From positions 248,001-312,000 of the forward strand of contig JAYJMM010000059.1 of NCBI GenBank assembly GCA_037349105.1: a stretch of DNA of 64,000 bases, read 5' to 3'. Source of the DNA: Limnomonas spitsbergensis (Eukaryota; Chlorophyta; Chlorophyceae; Chlamydomonadales). Positions 1 through 13,500 of the stretch are shown in pieces. Under the pieces are notes generated by a model, which searched no databases, was not told where the DNA came from, and saw only the letters and a list, made by a program, of their open reading frames with translations. Positions within the stretch are counted from its first letter, which is position 1, and each line of letters begins with the position of its first letter. The position numbers and the translations under genes were made by a program.

Positions 1-21
1 CTGGCGGAGAGGATGGTGGTG
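1..21 (+). CDS. Exon 1 (3' end only), linker
   Basis: Seven codons (LAERMVV) end at a consensus gtgagt donor and join in phase 0 to exon 2. Support is the donor plus partial copies of the same edge (CTGAGAGGATGGTTACAG-like) near 104-125, 189-207 and 232-256, the pattern seen at other exon edges here. Confidence 0.4.
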
Positions 22-3000
22 GTGAGTGGATATGGGGTGTGACGTGTGTGAATATAGTTGGAAGGGAGTGGTTACAGTGTGGCATAAGTGTGGACATATG
101 GCTGGCTGAGAGGATGGTTACAGTGGGATGGGATGGGTGTGTGTGAATATTGGTATAAATGGAATTGGTTACAGTGTGGCACAATTATGGCTGAGAAGAT
201 GGTTACAGTGTGGCACAAGTGTGGACACATGGCTGTCTGAGAGGATGGTTACAGTGGGATGGGATGGGATGGGATGGGATGGGATGGGATGGGATGGGAT
301 GGGATATACACGGATGTGGCTATTTTGGATCTACACACCCTGATCAAAGGTCCCCCCCATCTTCTGTACCCTGTACCCTGATCATTGCCCTGCCCCCCCT
401 TATGTACCCTGTTTTTGTAAACGATGTTTCAGATTGAGGAGGGTGAGGCGGCCCTGGCCGGCCGCTTGGCTGCCGTGAACAGGAAAACATAAAAAAGCCA
501 AGAAATCACGAAATCACTGTTATGTGAATACCGGTATGTTGCGTGTGCAAGCCCTGATCACTGCTCCCCCCTATTTCAGATTGCGGAGGGTGAGGCGACC
601 CTAGCCAGTCGCTTGGCTGCCGTGAAGGAGCGTATGGCGCACTCTCTGGTGGTGGAGGTGTCCAACCATCGGGTGTTTGGAGCATTCGCAATGAGCAACA
701 TAGCAGAGGTGTGTGTGTGGGTAACGTTGTGATTGATCTCAGTTAAACCAGCAGATTAACTGAATACATACCTATATTTGGTAGCATGATGCATGGCACA
801 TGGTGCATGGTGCATGGAGCATGGAGCAGGGTGCATGGCGCATGGTGCATGGCGCTTGGAGTATGGTACAAGATGCTCTGTACATGCCTTGCATGGTGCA
901 TGGCGCATGGGTCGTATTGTCAGGCGCATGATGCATGAAGCAAGGTACAAGGTGCTTTGTGCATGCCCTATATGGTTCATGTCACATGGTGCATGGATTA
1001 TTGCGCATGGCGTATGGTACATGTAGCATGGAGCATTGTGCATGGTGCATGGTGGATGGTGCATGGTGGATGGTGCATGGTGCATGGTGGATGGTGCATG
1101 CATTGCATGACAATGATGTTTGTGTGTGTGCTGCATGCAGGTGGTGTCGGAGCTGGCATCATTGGATTGCGAGCTGCAGTCTTTGCGCACATCTCCATAC
1201 TTTGGGGGTGTACTGCCGATGTACGAAAGTGTGGAGCAACAGCTGTGCTGGGTGTCGACAGTAATGCAGGTGGGAGCTTGGGAGTGCCGCGGAAACTTAC
1301 AGTCAAACTTACAGTCAGACTTACAGTCAGACTTACAGTCAGACTTACAGTCAAACGTCCAGTGGCATGGATTAAAAGTGCTATCACAAGTGCAAAGTTG
1401 CTTGTCGGTTGGCGGCGGCGGTTGGCGGCAGCAGTTGGTGGCAGCAATTGACGGCAGCAGTTGTCCGTCAACTGTGGCAATGGCATGTGGCGGCGGCGGT
1501 GGTGAAGGTCAGGTTGGTTGAATGTGGCGTTTGGAGAACCACCAAAGGGTATTCGGGTCATGATGGTCGAATTCGATTTTGTTCCTGATAATGTTTGACA
1601 TACCTTTATTTAATCAAGTAAGAAGGACTGGGGGATCTCCCTCCCTCCCTCCAGCTCCCATCCCTCCACCCTCCTCCAACCTGCAACCCGCTCCCTCCTT
1701 CCTCCCATCACAACAGGGTGCCGCACGCTGCCAGGGCCACTGGCTGTTCTTCTCCCAGCTCTTCCTCAACCCAGAAGCCACCACACTCCTCGGCACCCAA
1801 CCGGCAACCGCAGCAGTAGCAACAGGGGCAAAGGCAGCCACGGCCGCTGCCGCTGCCGCTGCCGCAGCAGCGGCAGCGGCAGCAGCGGCAGCAGCGGCAG
1901 CGGCAGCAGCCGCCGCTGCTGCTGCCCCTGCTGCCGCCTCCTTGGCCGTCCCCACCGCCGTATGGTCTGCACTAGGCTCTGTTTGGCGCAAGTTGATGTT
2001 GGGTGCGCGGGAGTCGGGAGGTGTTATGGTGCTGGCCCTGTTGTTGCAAGAGGTGGATGTCGTGGAGGAGGGGTTCCGCCAGCTGTACCTGCTCTGTTAC
2101 GCCAGGCTGGACGTACTGCGTACCACCGCACCACGGCTGTACTTCGTGTCGGACCACATACTCCTCGAGGTAGGCGGTACGAGTATTGGGGCAGATCTAG
2201 GGTTTTATTCACTCAGTGAAGGGTTTAGGGTCTAGGGTTTACACCTCACTGACCTCATTAACAAACGTTTGTGATTACCTCTGACTGCTTCCACTGCCCC
2301 CCTCTCCTGCCTCACACCATTCACACCAAATGCCACTCTCCTCCATACCGTTCACACCCAATACGCCCCAACCCTCATACCGGTACATTGCCCCCTTCCC
2401 TTCAACCATTTGTTCGCATCTCTGTGTCCACACCGTTGACCGTTACACCTGAATGTTCACACTTCCCTCATCCATAGGCCTTGGCCCTGAGCCACGACCC
2501 TAGTCAGCTTCCGGCTGGCTTCCTACCCAGCTGCTTCCACGGCCTCACGGGTCTGGTTACGGAGCTGCCAGTCCCCACAGCCTCCTCCATACTGCAACAA
2601 GAACAGCAGCAGCAGCAGGGGCAGACGTCGTCTGCACCTCCACACTCCGCCGGAGCGCAATCTGGCGCCGCTGGCGGTGGCGGCGCTGGTGGCGGCGGAG
2701 TGGCGCTGGCTCAGCAGCAGATGCAGCGTGCTGCGGGCTTGGTGGATGTGGTATCGGCGGTTGGGGCGAGCGGAGAGACGCTGGATCTAGATCCGGTGAG
2801 TGCACGGATTTACAAGATGACCTAGAGGCAGTCCGTGCAGGGATGTTAAGTAGGATCTAGACTCGGTGAGTGCACGGATCTATAGCCGGATCTAGATCCG
2901 GTGAGAGCACAGAGTGGAAACTGACGAGTGGGATCTACTCGGCCATGGGAGGTGTGTGATCACACTTTGATGGTATGCAGGCGGAGGGAATGCACTTTTG

Positions 3001-4516
3001 AATCATGTCAAACATATTATTAATCAAGCGGCTGTTATTTGCTGCAACAACAGGCGTAAGTACTGTACTGCTGACTGCCGTCCCACTTCATTGTGTTCTG
3101 CTGACCCTGCTTCAGGGTATGGCGTACCATTGTCTCGCCTGATATTGGATCTGGAGGGGGCGTTGAGGGAGAGCGCAACAACTGTACTGCTGACTGCCTT
3201 GTCCCAATTGATGTTGTACTGCCGTCACTGTTTCAGGTGCCCTCAGGGTATGGCGTACCAATGTCCCGCCTGCTATTGGATCTGGAGGTGGTATTGAGGG
3301 AGGGTATGCGTGCCGCAACAAATGTACTGCTGACTGCCGATGTCCTGCTGACCCTGCTGCAGGTGCCCTCAGGGTATGGCGTACCTTTGTCTCGCCTGAT
3401 ATTGGATCTGGAGGGCGCGTTGAGGGAGGGCATGCGTGCCGCAACAGTGCGCTGCATCGAGTCGTGCGGACACATGCAGGTGAGGTGTGAACATAATGGT
3501 GAGGTGTAGAAATTATGATAAATATGTGTGAACATGTGTTGAGTGAGGTGTGGACGTTATGGTGAGGAGTGCACATCATAGTCATAATCACAACCGTAGT
3601 CATAATCATAAACCATTACCGGTAACCCTAAATCGATGATCCTTAACCTTCCACACTTATCCTCCACCCTTCAAACATATCCTTCACCTTTCACGCTTAT
3701 CCTTCACCCTTCCCACTCCACATACTTTCCCACTCCAGGCGGATCAGTGGGTCGCCTCCTTCCCCAGCCGCTGCGTGTCTCTGGTAGATGCTGCGGTGTG
3801 GACCCAGTCAGCCGCCGGTGCCCTCACACGCTTGCAGCAAGGCGACCGGCCGGCGCTCCGGAACCTGTTTGATCAGGTACATGACATGAATGTGTGGAAG
3901 CAGTGTGAATGTGTGTGAATGCACGAGGGTGTGTGTGTGGATGCGTGTGGACACAGTCAGCAGCCGGTGCCCACACTTGCTTGCAGCAAGGCGACCGGCC
4001 GGCGCTCCGGAACCTGTTTGATCAGGTACATGACGTGGTTGTATGGAGGTTGTGTGAATATGTGGGGATGCATGTGTGGATTTACGTGGACCCAGCCGGC
4101 CGGCGCTCCGGAACTTACTCGACCAGGTGCTTTCCTGTCGCAGACTCTTCCCTTCCTCTGCCAATGGGTATGTGTGCAAACCCTACATCTGTACCACACA
4201 CACATACACACCTTTTTTGTATTTCACAACCAGATACCCCCCCCCCCCCCCTTGGTCTCACCCCTCCTTGTTCTCCCTCCCCCCCCCCCCCCCATGGTCT
4301 CACCCCTCCTTGTTCTCCCTCCCCCCCCCCCCCCCCATGGTCTCACCCCCCCTCCTGCCCTGGTCTTACCGCCCCCCCCCCCGCCCTCTGCTATATCATG
4401 CCACTAGACCGTGCTCCGGCTGGAGACCATGGCGCGTCAGGTCCGCGGCATGTCCCAACAGCTACAACAGGAAGCAGCAACAGCAGCAGCAACAGCAGCA
4501 GCAGCTGTTGCTAGCC

Positions 4517-4547
<31 letters not shown>

Positions 4548-7500
4548 CGGCGGCTGGGAGGGTGATGGTTCGGCGACCGGTAGCGAGACCAATGAGTTGT
4601 TGGATCTGCAACGGCAACAGCTGCGCGGGCTGGAGGCATTGCTAGTGGCTGGAGTATGCCATAGACAGGTGGGTTTACCGCATTGAATCCCGTGTTGGAT
4701 GTCATCCTGGATCTAGCATTGGATATGCAGCAGCAGCGGCAGATTGGATCTGCAGCAGCTGCTAGTGGCACTGCCAGTGGTTGGAGTGTGCCATAGACAG
4801 GTGGGACCTAGGGTCTAGGGTATAGGGTTCAACAGGGTAATGCACAAGCAGCTACCTGTAGGAATCCATCAACCCTAAAATACTGTGGTGCAAAACTCCT
4901 AACCCTTAACCCTAAACCCTACACCCTAAACATTGCAAGCATTGCCAGTGGCTGGGGTGTGTCACAGACAGAGCGACTAACGGATTAGGTGTTTTTCAGG
5001 GTTTGGTGTTTTCAGGGTTTGGTGTTTTTCAGGGTTTGGTGTTTTTCAGGGTTTGGTGTTCTCAGGGTTTGGTGTTTTTCAGTTGTTTTCATCTGCAGCT
5101 ACACAAACTGTTTGCATTGCGTTTGGTGGAGTTATACCACAGTCAGGTGGAGTGCAGGGTTTAGGGTTCAGGGTTTTGAACCACCGTCAGTTATGGTTTG
5201 GGGTTTATGGTTTTGTACCACAGTCAGGTAGGGTTCAAGGTTTGGGGTTTTGTACCACATTCAAGTTGGGTATAGGGTTCAGGGTTTTGTCAGTGTTCAG
5301 TATTTTCAGCTATGTAGACTGTGATCATGGCTTTTGAATCTCATCCTGGATATATTATTTAAACAAAATGCTGGACCTGTTGCAACCTGTTGCAACCTGT
5401 TGCAACCTGTTGCAAGTGACCTGTGTGTGCTCCATGTTATTTGTGCCAGCTCACACTGCCTGCTGCTACATGTTGGTGCATGATGCCTGTTGCTTTGTTG
5501 TTGCTGTCAGGTGGTGGAGGACCTCATCGCAGTGGATGCTGTTGGCACTGAGGGCTTTGACTGGATCAGACAGGTGAGCGGAAGGTGTGAGATGGAGGGT
5601 GGGGGGGGTGGAAGGTGTGGGATATAGGGCGCCTCCTTACTGCCACCCCCCGCACACAGCCACACACACTCCCCCTCCCACCCTTTCTATCTGCCCTTGG
5701 CCTGTCAGGTCGGTCACTACTGGTACCGCGAGGGAGGGGACGGACCCCCCCCCCCCCCCCCTGTGTCACCCCCCTTTCCTCTACACCTCCCAACTTACAT
5801 GATTGCATTTTCCTCATTCGCCCCCTCCGCCCCCCCGCACACAAAAACTCTCCCACGCCCCCCCCTCCCCTCTGGTCGGTCAGGTCAGTCACTACTGGTA
5901 CCGCCATGGAGGGGACGGACGCCAGCCCTCCCCATACATCCCCCTTTCTCCCTCCCCTCACTTTTTATACCACTCGAAAGCAAAGTGCAAACTGCCTTTT
6001 CCGTCTCCTCCTCCCCCTTATATCCCCCTTTCTACCTCCCCTATGTCACCCCCATACCCATAGTCTCCTTTCTTCTATACCTCCCAACTTACATGTTTCC
6101 CCCCTCTCCCCCTTCCCCTATGCCCCACCCCCCCCTCCTCTCTACCTCCCCACTCACGTACATCCCCCTAATGCCCCCCCCCCTGACCCGCCCCTACTCG
6201 CCACCCCTCTGACCTGTCAGGTCCGTCACTATTGGGACCGCGAGGGAGGGGACGGAAAAGGCAGTTTGCACATCGCATTCGGACAAACGCGCCTCCAATA
6301 CGGTTTCGAGTACGACGGAAGGTGAGGAGGGATGAGTGCAATCAGAGATATACAAAATGGCCAGAACGCCATTCGGCTAGAACGCCATTTGGCTAGAACC
6401 CCATTTGGCTAGAACGCCATTCGGCCAGACCACCCTTTCGCTAAAACGCCATTTCGCTAGAACTCCATTTCGCCAGAACGCCATTTCGCCTGAACCCCAT
6501 TTCGCCAGAACACCATTTCGCCAGAACGCCATTTCGCCAGAACGCCATTTCGCCAGAACGCCATTTCGCCAAAACACCATTTCGCCAGAACGCCATTTCG
6601 CCAGAACGCCATTTCGCCAGAACCCCATTTCGCCAGAACACCATTTCGCCAGAACGCCATTTCGCCAGAACGCCATTTCGCCAGAACGCCATTTCGCCAG
6701 AACCCCATTTCGCCAGAACACCATTTCGCCAGAACGCCATTTCGCCAGAACACCATTTCGCCAGAACGCCATTTCGCCAGAACACCATTTCGCCAGAACG
6801 CCATTTCGCCAGAACGCCATTTCGCAAGAACACCATTTCGCCAGAACGCCATTTCGCCGAAACGCCATTTCGCCAGAACACCATTTCGCCGAAACACCAT
6901 TTCGCCAGAACACCATTTCGCCGAAACACCATTTCGCCAGAACGCCATTTCGCCAGAACACCATTTGGCCGAGACACCATTTCGCCAGAACACCATTTCG
7001 CCGAAACACCATTTCGCCAGAACGCCATTTCGCCAGAACACCATTTCGCCAGAACACCATTTCGCCAGAACGCCATTTCGCCGAAACACCATTTCGCCAG
7101 AACACCATTTCGCCGAAACACCATTTCGCCAGAACACCATTTCGCCAGAACACCATTTCGCCAGAACGCCATTTCGCCAGAACGCCATTTCGCCAGAACG
7201 CCATTTCGCCAGAAAACCATTTCGCCAGAACGCCATTTCGCCAGAACACCATTTCGCCAGAACGCCATTTCGCCAGAACGCCATTTCGCCAGAACACCAT
7301 TTCGCCAGAACGCCATTTCGCCAGAACACCATTTCGCCAGAACGCCATTTCGCCAGAACACCATTTCGCCAGAACGCCATTTCGCCAGAACGCCATTTGG
7401 CCAGAACGCCATTTCGCTAGAACACCATTTCGCCAGAACGCCAATTCGCCAGAACACCATTTCGCCAGAACCCCATTTCGCCAGAACGCCATTTCGCCAG

Positions 7501-10500
7501 AACCCCATTTCGCCAGAACCCCATTTCGCCAGAACGCCATTTCGCCAGAACGCCATTTCGCCAGAACACCATTTCGCCAGAACCCCATTTCGCCAGAACG
7601 CCATTTCGCCAGAACCCCATTTCGCCAGAACCCCATTTCGCCAGAACGCCATTTCGCCAGAACGCCATTTCGCCAGAACCCCATTTCGCCAGAACACCAT
7701 TTCGCCAGAACGCCATTTCGCCAGAAAGCCATTTCGCCAGAAAATCATTTCGCCAGATCCCCAGCTAAACTACAGTTCAACTGTAGCTGACACCCCCTGC
7801 CTCCTTCCCTCATAACAGTACCTAACACACCCTCCCCCACGCACTGCACCACACAGCCCCCTTGATACTGCCGCATCTCCCCACTCCCTCACAACGGTCC
7901 GGGACCTGCTGACGGCCCTCAGCGCAATGTAGCTGAACTGTAGCTGGAATGTAGCTGAAATATAGCTGTCACCCCCTGCCTCCCTTCCCTCATGCACTGC
8001 ACAGCCCCCTAGATGCTGCCTCTTCTCCCCACGCCCTCACAACGGTCCCGGACCTGCTGGCGGCCCTCAGCGCAATGTAGCTGAAATGTAGCCGAAATGT
8101 AGCTAAAATATAGCTGAAATGTAGCTAAAATGTAGCTTGAATAGAGCTAACTCCCTCCGCCTTCCTTCCTTCCCTCACGCACTGCACCACATAGGCCCCT
8201 TGATGCCGCCTCATCTCCCCACTCCCTCACTTCGGTCCCTGGTCTGCTGGCGGCGCTTGGTGCCATGTCCACGTCACCGGTGGTCTCCCTGGGCCTGCCA
8301 GCGGGAACGGGAAGCTGTCGGGAAGCTGCCGCCAGCCTGGCGGCGCTGGCCGGGAAGTATCACGTCGCGGTGGATCTGACGGCGGACTCTACGCCAACCA
8401 CGATTTCGAGGTGGGTAGTCACACAAGTGTGGTGGGTGTGAGAAGTGTGACAGCGCTCATCCTACCAAGGTGTGTCACGGGGAGTGTGACACGGCAGATG
8501 GGGTGCAATCCTGTGTTGCAGTGTGGCAATATTACATCCCTACACCCTGGGCCACGAGCCCTGCTCCTTCAGACTGCTAATCCAGGCATGGCTGGACTTC
8601 AAGCATGAGACTACCCCTCCTCTGACTGCTGATAAGGGTGGAGATGAACTCCTCCCCTTTGACCCTACCCTACCCTACCCTACCCTACTCTAAACTCAAC
8701 CCTGGCCTCTACTCTATCCTACCCTAAACTTAACCCTTAACTCTTCCCTCAACCCTATTGAACTCAGGCTGCTGACGGGGGCCATGGCGTGCGACTGCTG
8801 GATGTCTCTGGATGGAGCACAGTCGCTGTCACTGCAGGTATGCACCCATGGGTGATCCAGATCCAGCATTATTGAGTTCGGGATAGAACTGCAGTGTATA
8901 CCTGCCACACTCCACACTCCACACTCCACACTCCACACTCCACACTCCACACTCCACACTCCACACTCCACACTCCACACTCCACACTCCACACTCCACA
9001 CTCCACACTCCACACGCCACACTGCACATGTCCTGTCCCGTTGTCGCAAGTTGACGCAACCACCCACTGCATGATGTGTGATCCGCATGGAGCCATGGAA
9101 GGATTTTAGTTCAGGATATAACTGCAGTGGCTACTCCCTGCCACACTGTACAGATCCTATCCTGCTTCAGCGCCCAGCTGTACAGCATGTGGCGCGCCTT
9201 TTTCTTTGCCTCGCCGACGGTCACTCTTCCGTCAACGCTCGGCGGTACATGCAGTACGTGCGGTACGTCGGCCGCCACAGCCTCCCCCTGGTCCAGGAGC
9301 AGGCGCACCGGAAGCGCCGTCGGAAGGAGCAACACCACGGGTGGCGGCGGCGGAAGCGCCGCAGCCGCCATGTTCGGCTATGCTGCCTCGGCGCCCCCGT
9401 GCGTCTTCTTTGTCTCTCTTCCGATGCGCGTCTACCTTTCGCCCTCCGATGACGCCTACGCTACGCCGAGGGACGTCCACGCGTGCCAGCTCAGCGAGAC
9501 GATGCGGCGGGTCGGGCGCTGCGTGGCGCTGCCCCCACCGGACCTGGGTCTGGCGCTGGAGGCCGGGCTGCGGTCATTGGGGCTCCGGTGAGAAGGGAGG
9601 AGGGTTCAGGGTCCTGAACCACCCTATCATCCCCAGAGGGTACCTCTGAGGCTTTAAAAATCTTCCTATGCATCCATCCTATGCATCTCTACGCTACACC
9701 TTCCCTATCACGCACCCTGCACAATGCTGGAAATGCGCCAAAAGCCTGAACCCTTAACCCTAAACCCGTAACCCTAAATTTTGAACCCTTAACCCTACCC
9801 CCCCCCCTCCCCCCTTACCCCAGGGATGCGTCCGAGGCTTCCAAATGCTTTGCATGCATTCTACGCATCTCCGCGCTCCAGCTCCCCTCCCGCCCCCACT
9901 ACTCCATGTTCGGCCTGGGCCTCGTCCGGTCCCTCCTGGCCTACATCGGGCGGCACTGGGCGGTCGCCGAGCGGCGTGGCGGGCGGCCCGGCAGCAATGC
10001 GGTGGACGCGGTGGATTCTGCCCTGAGGGCGGTGTTGCTGGGCATGTGCCACGGGGAGGATGTGGGGACCCTCACCCGGCTGATAGATCAGGTGAGAGGG
10101 GAGGGAGGGCAATGTGAGCGCCTAGTGACAGCCCTACCCACCAACCACCAACCACCAACCACCAACCACCAACCACCAACTGCCAACTACCAACCAACAA
10201 GGAACTGGCGTAAACTTACTGTTAGTTAGAGCCCTGCCCACCAATCACCAACCTCCAACTACCAATAACCACCAAGCAACTGACGCAAGCTTCCTCTTCC
10301 TTCCCCCCCGACTTATTTGTGTCCAGGTCACCTCCTCCACCTCCCGTACCGCTAGTTAGAACCTGCCCACAACCACTTACCACCAACCACCCACCTAACA
10401 TTTTGTGTGTCCAGGTCACCTCCTCCACCTCCCGTACCGCTGCCCCCCAGTGAGAGCCCGGCGCCAACCACCAACCACCAACCACCCATGACCAACTAAT

Positions 10501-13500
10501 TTGTGTCCAGGTCACCTCCTCCACCTCGCGTACCGCTGCCCCCAGCGAGAGCCCGGCCTACCCCTCTAAGCAGCAGATGGGCGCCTCTAAGCCGCGACCG
10601 GCCCGGCAGGTGGAGCTGTCCGCCGAGGGAGATCTGGAGCCCTCAGCCATTGAGGTGTGTGAGGGTTCAACCATTCACCTCAACCATTGAAATAATTCTT
10701 CACTTTTTGTTCAGTGTACCGTATTCTACAGATATCTGTAGATCCGCAGTATCGTGGCGGTCGTACTTGGCTGTTGATGGTGGAGGGCCAGAATTTGAAT
10801 TCATATTGGAATGCATATTTGAATTCATGCATCACACCTGACATTGCTTCCTCCCACAGATCCGCGGCATCGTCGAGTTTATGTGCAGCTCGGCCGTGGC
10901 GGCCGCAGCGACAGCGATCGGGGCGGGAGGGCCCGCCAACGCAGCAGGGGCAGCAGGGGGCGGCATGCTTTCCTCCAAGAGCGCGCCGCTATCCACCGCC
11001 TCATCGGGAGGCCTCTCACTCGCAACCATGCTGCCGACACCACGGCCGGCGGAACCAGCGGCGGCGGCGGCGGCGCTGCCGCCGCCGCCGCCCCCGCTGC
11101 TCCCCGCAAACCACACCTCTGCCCGCCATGCGCCGCCGCCGGCGCCGCCAGTGGCGGTGCAGCATCAGCCGCGGCCGCTGCTGCCCCCTTTGAGTGCTGC
11201 GAGGCGGGATGCCCTGGCGACGGCAGTCTCCAGGCTGCACGCCTGCCTGCAGCAGAGGCACAGCCCGGCAGGTACGGGGGAATTAAGATAAGTAATGATC
11301 AACTCGTCATCCTATATCTTGTTCATATATTTCACCCTGTTTATATATGTTTTCGATCCCCTTGATTTCGGTCCCCACGACAGTCACAAGCCCTTTGCCC
11401 CCCCCCATAGCCCACTCTGACAATCTGGGCCAATGCAAAATTATCAACAAAAACATAAAAGTACAAAACATGATTCCCTCCTCCCCACCCCGTAGGCCCT
11501 GCGGCCCACACTGGTGGCGCCTGCCTGCTGGTCGGTCCGCCAGGCTGCGGGAAATCCCTGGTTTGGCGAACCCTGGTCACCGCCCTCCACGGCACCTCTG
11601 CACTCTCATCAGACCCGGCAGCAGGTCCGGCTGCTGGCTCAGTGCTGCGGCTGTACCCTGAGGGCATGCAGGCACTGCCAGCATTGAAAGAGCTGCTACA
11701 TGTGGCAGCAGGTGAGGAGGGGGAGGGAGGGAGAGGGGGGGCTGGGGGGGTTGCAGGCACCGCAGCTGGCTCAGTGGGTGGGGAGGGGGGGGAGGGGGGC
11801 TGGGGGGGCTGGGGGGGAGGAGGTTGCATGTCCTGCTTCTGGTTCAGTGTTGCGGGGGTATGTATTCTGAGGGCATGCAGACACTACCAGCCTTGAACAA
11901 ACTGACGGGTGGCGGCCGTTGCGATGCGGCATTTGTGCAACTGCCATTAGGATGCAACTGTTTTGCAACTTCTAACATGCAACTGCCATTAGGATGCAAC
12001 TGTTTTGCGACTTCCAACATGCAACTGCCATTAGGATGCAACTGTTTTGCGACTTCCAACATGCAACTGCCATTAGGATGCAACTGTTTTGCAACTTCCA
12101 ACATGCAACTGCCATTAGGATGCAACTGTTTTGCAACTTCCATCATGCAACTGCCATTAGGATGCAACTGTTTTGCAACTTCCAACATGCAACTGCCATT
12201 AGGTTGCAACCGTTTTGCAACTTCCAACATGCAACAGCCATTCTCTAACTGCTGCCATTACAATGCAACCAAATTAGTTTGCTCTCTCTGTCGTAGCGGC
12301 CATTTTAATGCAACGGCTATTCTCCAACTGCCATCATAATGCAACACATCTCTCTCTTATTCCTCTCCCTCCCTTCCTGACAAATCTCTCTCCCTCCCTC
12401 TCACAACGCATCAAATTTCTTTCGCCCCCTCTCTCTCGTAGCGGCCAGCCGTGACGGCTCAGGTGCCTCCTGGACTTCTGGAGGTGCAGGGGGGGCTGCC
12501 TGGCACCTACCCCACGCCCACCTCGGGATCTCCCTCGGATCTACTGGATCCGATGGATCTGCTGACGGATCCGGATCCATCGCTGCCGCCGCCTCTGCTG
12601 CTGCCTCTGACGCCCACTGTGCCGCCTGGCTGTCGGAGGAGTGGAATGGAGGCTCTGCCGAGGATTGGATGTGTCGGCTGCTGGAGGTGAGCCCTTAACA
12701 CTCTTTAAACCCTGAATCCGCAACTATCAACCCTAAACCCTTAACTTGACTCTGCTGACGACTGGATGTGTCGCCTGCTGGAGGTAAGGCAAGCCCTTAA
12801 CCCTAAACCCGCAGCTCTAAACCCTACAACCCAAACCCTTCACCCTAAACCCTAAACTGGGCTCTACTGAGGTCTGGATGTGTCGGCTGCTGGAGGTTAA
12901 TACTCTATACCCTGAACCCTAAAACCTGAACCCGCAACTATAAACCCTAAACCCGCAACTATAAACCCTAAACCTGCAACTGTAAACCCTAAACCCGCAA
13001 CTGTAAACCCTAAACTAGACACTAGGCTATACTGATGATGAGACATGTCGCGTGCTGGAGGTGAGCCCTTAAACCTTAAACCATAAACAGGCAACTATAA
13101 ACCCTCATCTATGGACCCTCAACCCTCATCAAGGATTCCACACTTCACCTAAACCTTGACCTGAAAACATGCCCGCCTTGGCCCTCCCACCCTGACACCA
13201 TCCCCACTTATTGTACCGCCGCAGGGTGACCAACAGTGGCGGGCGTATCGCCCACATGGGTCAACTCCAGTCTCCATGCCTTCCGGAGGTGGCCGGCGCA
13301 AGGAGCAGGTGAGGACTTCTCTCGGTTTTAGGTTTTAGGGTTGGATGTTGATTGTTTGGGGATTTAGGGTTCGATGTCAAGGGCTGCAAGGTTTGTGTGG
13401 CCTGCCAAGATGAGAGTATTGTAGGCACTTTCTTGGTTGACCGGCTTTTCACCACGTCGCAAAGCGAAATTGAAGTGACCTACGATTGGAAGGATGAGCA

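Noticed and set aside
6377..7790. Forward and reverse ORFs of over 400 codons
   Set aside because: Produced by the 16-bp array, open in all frames of both strands.
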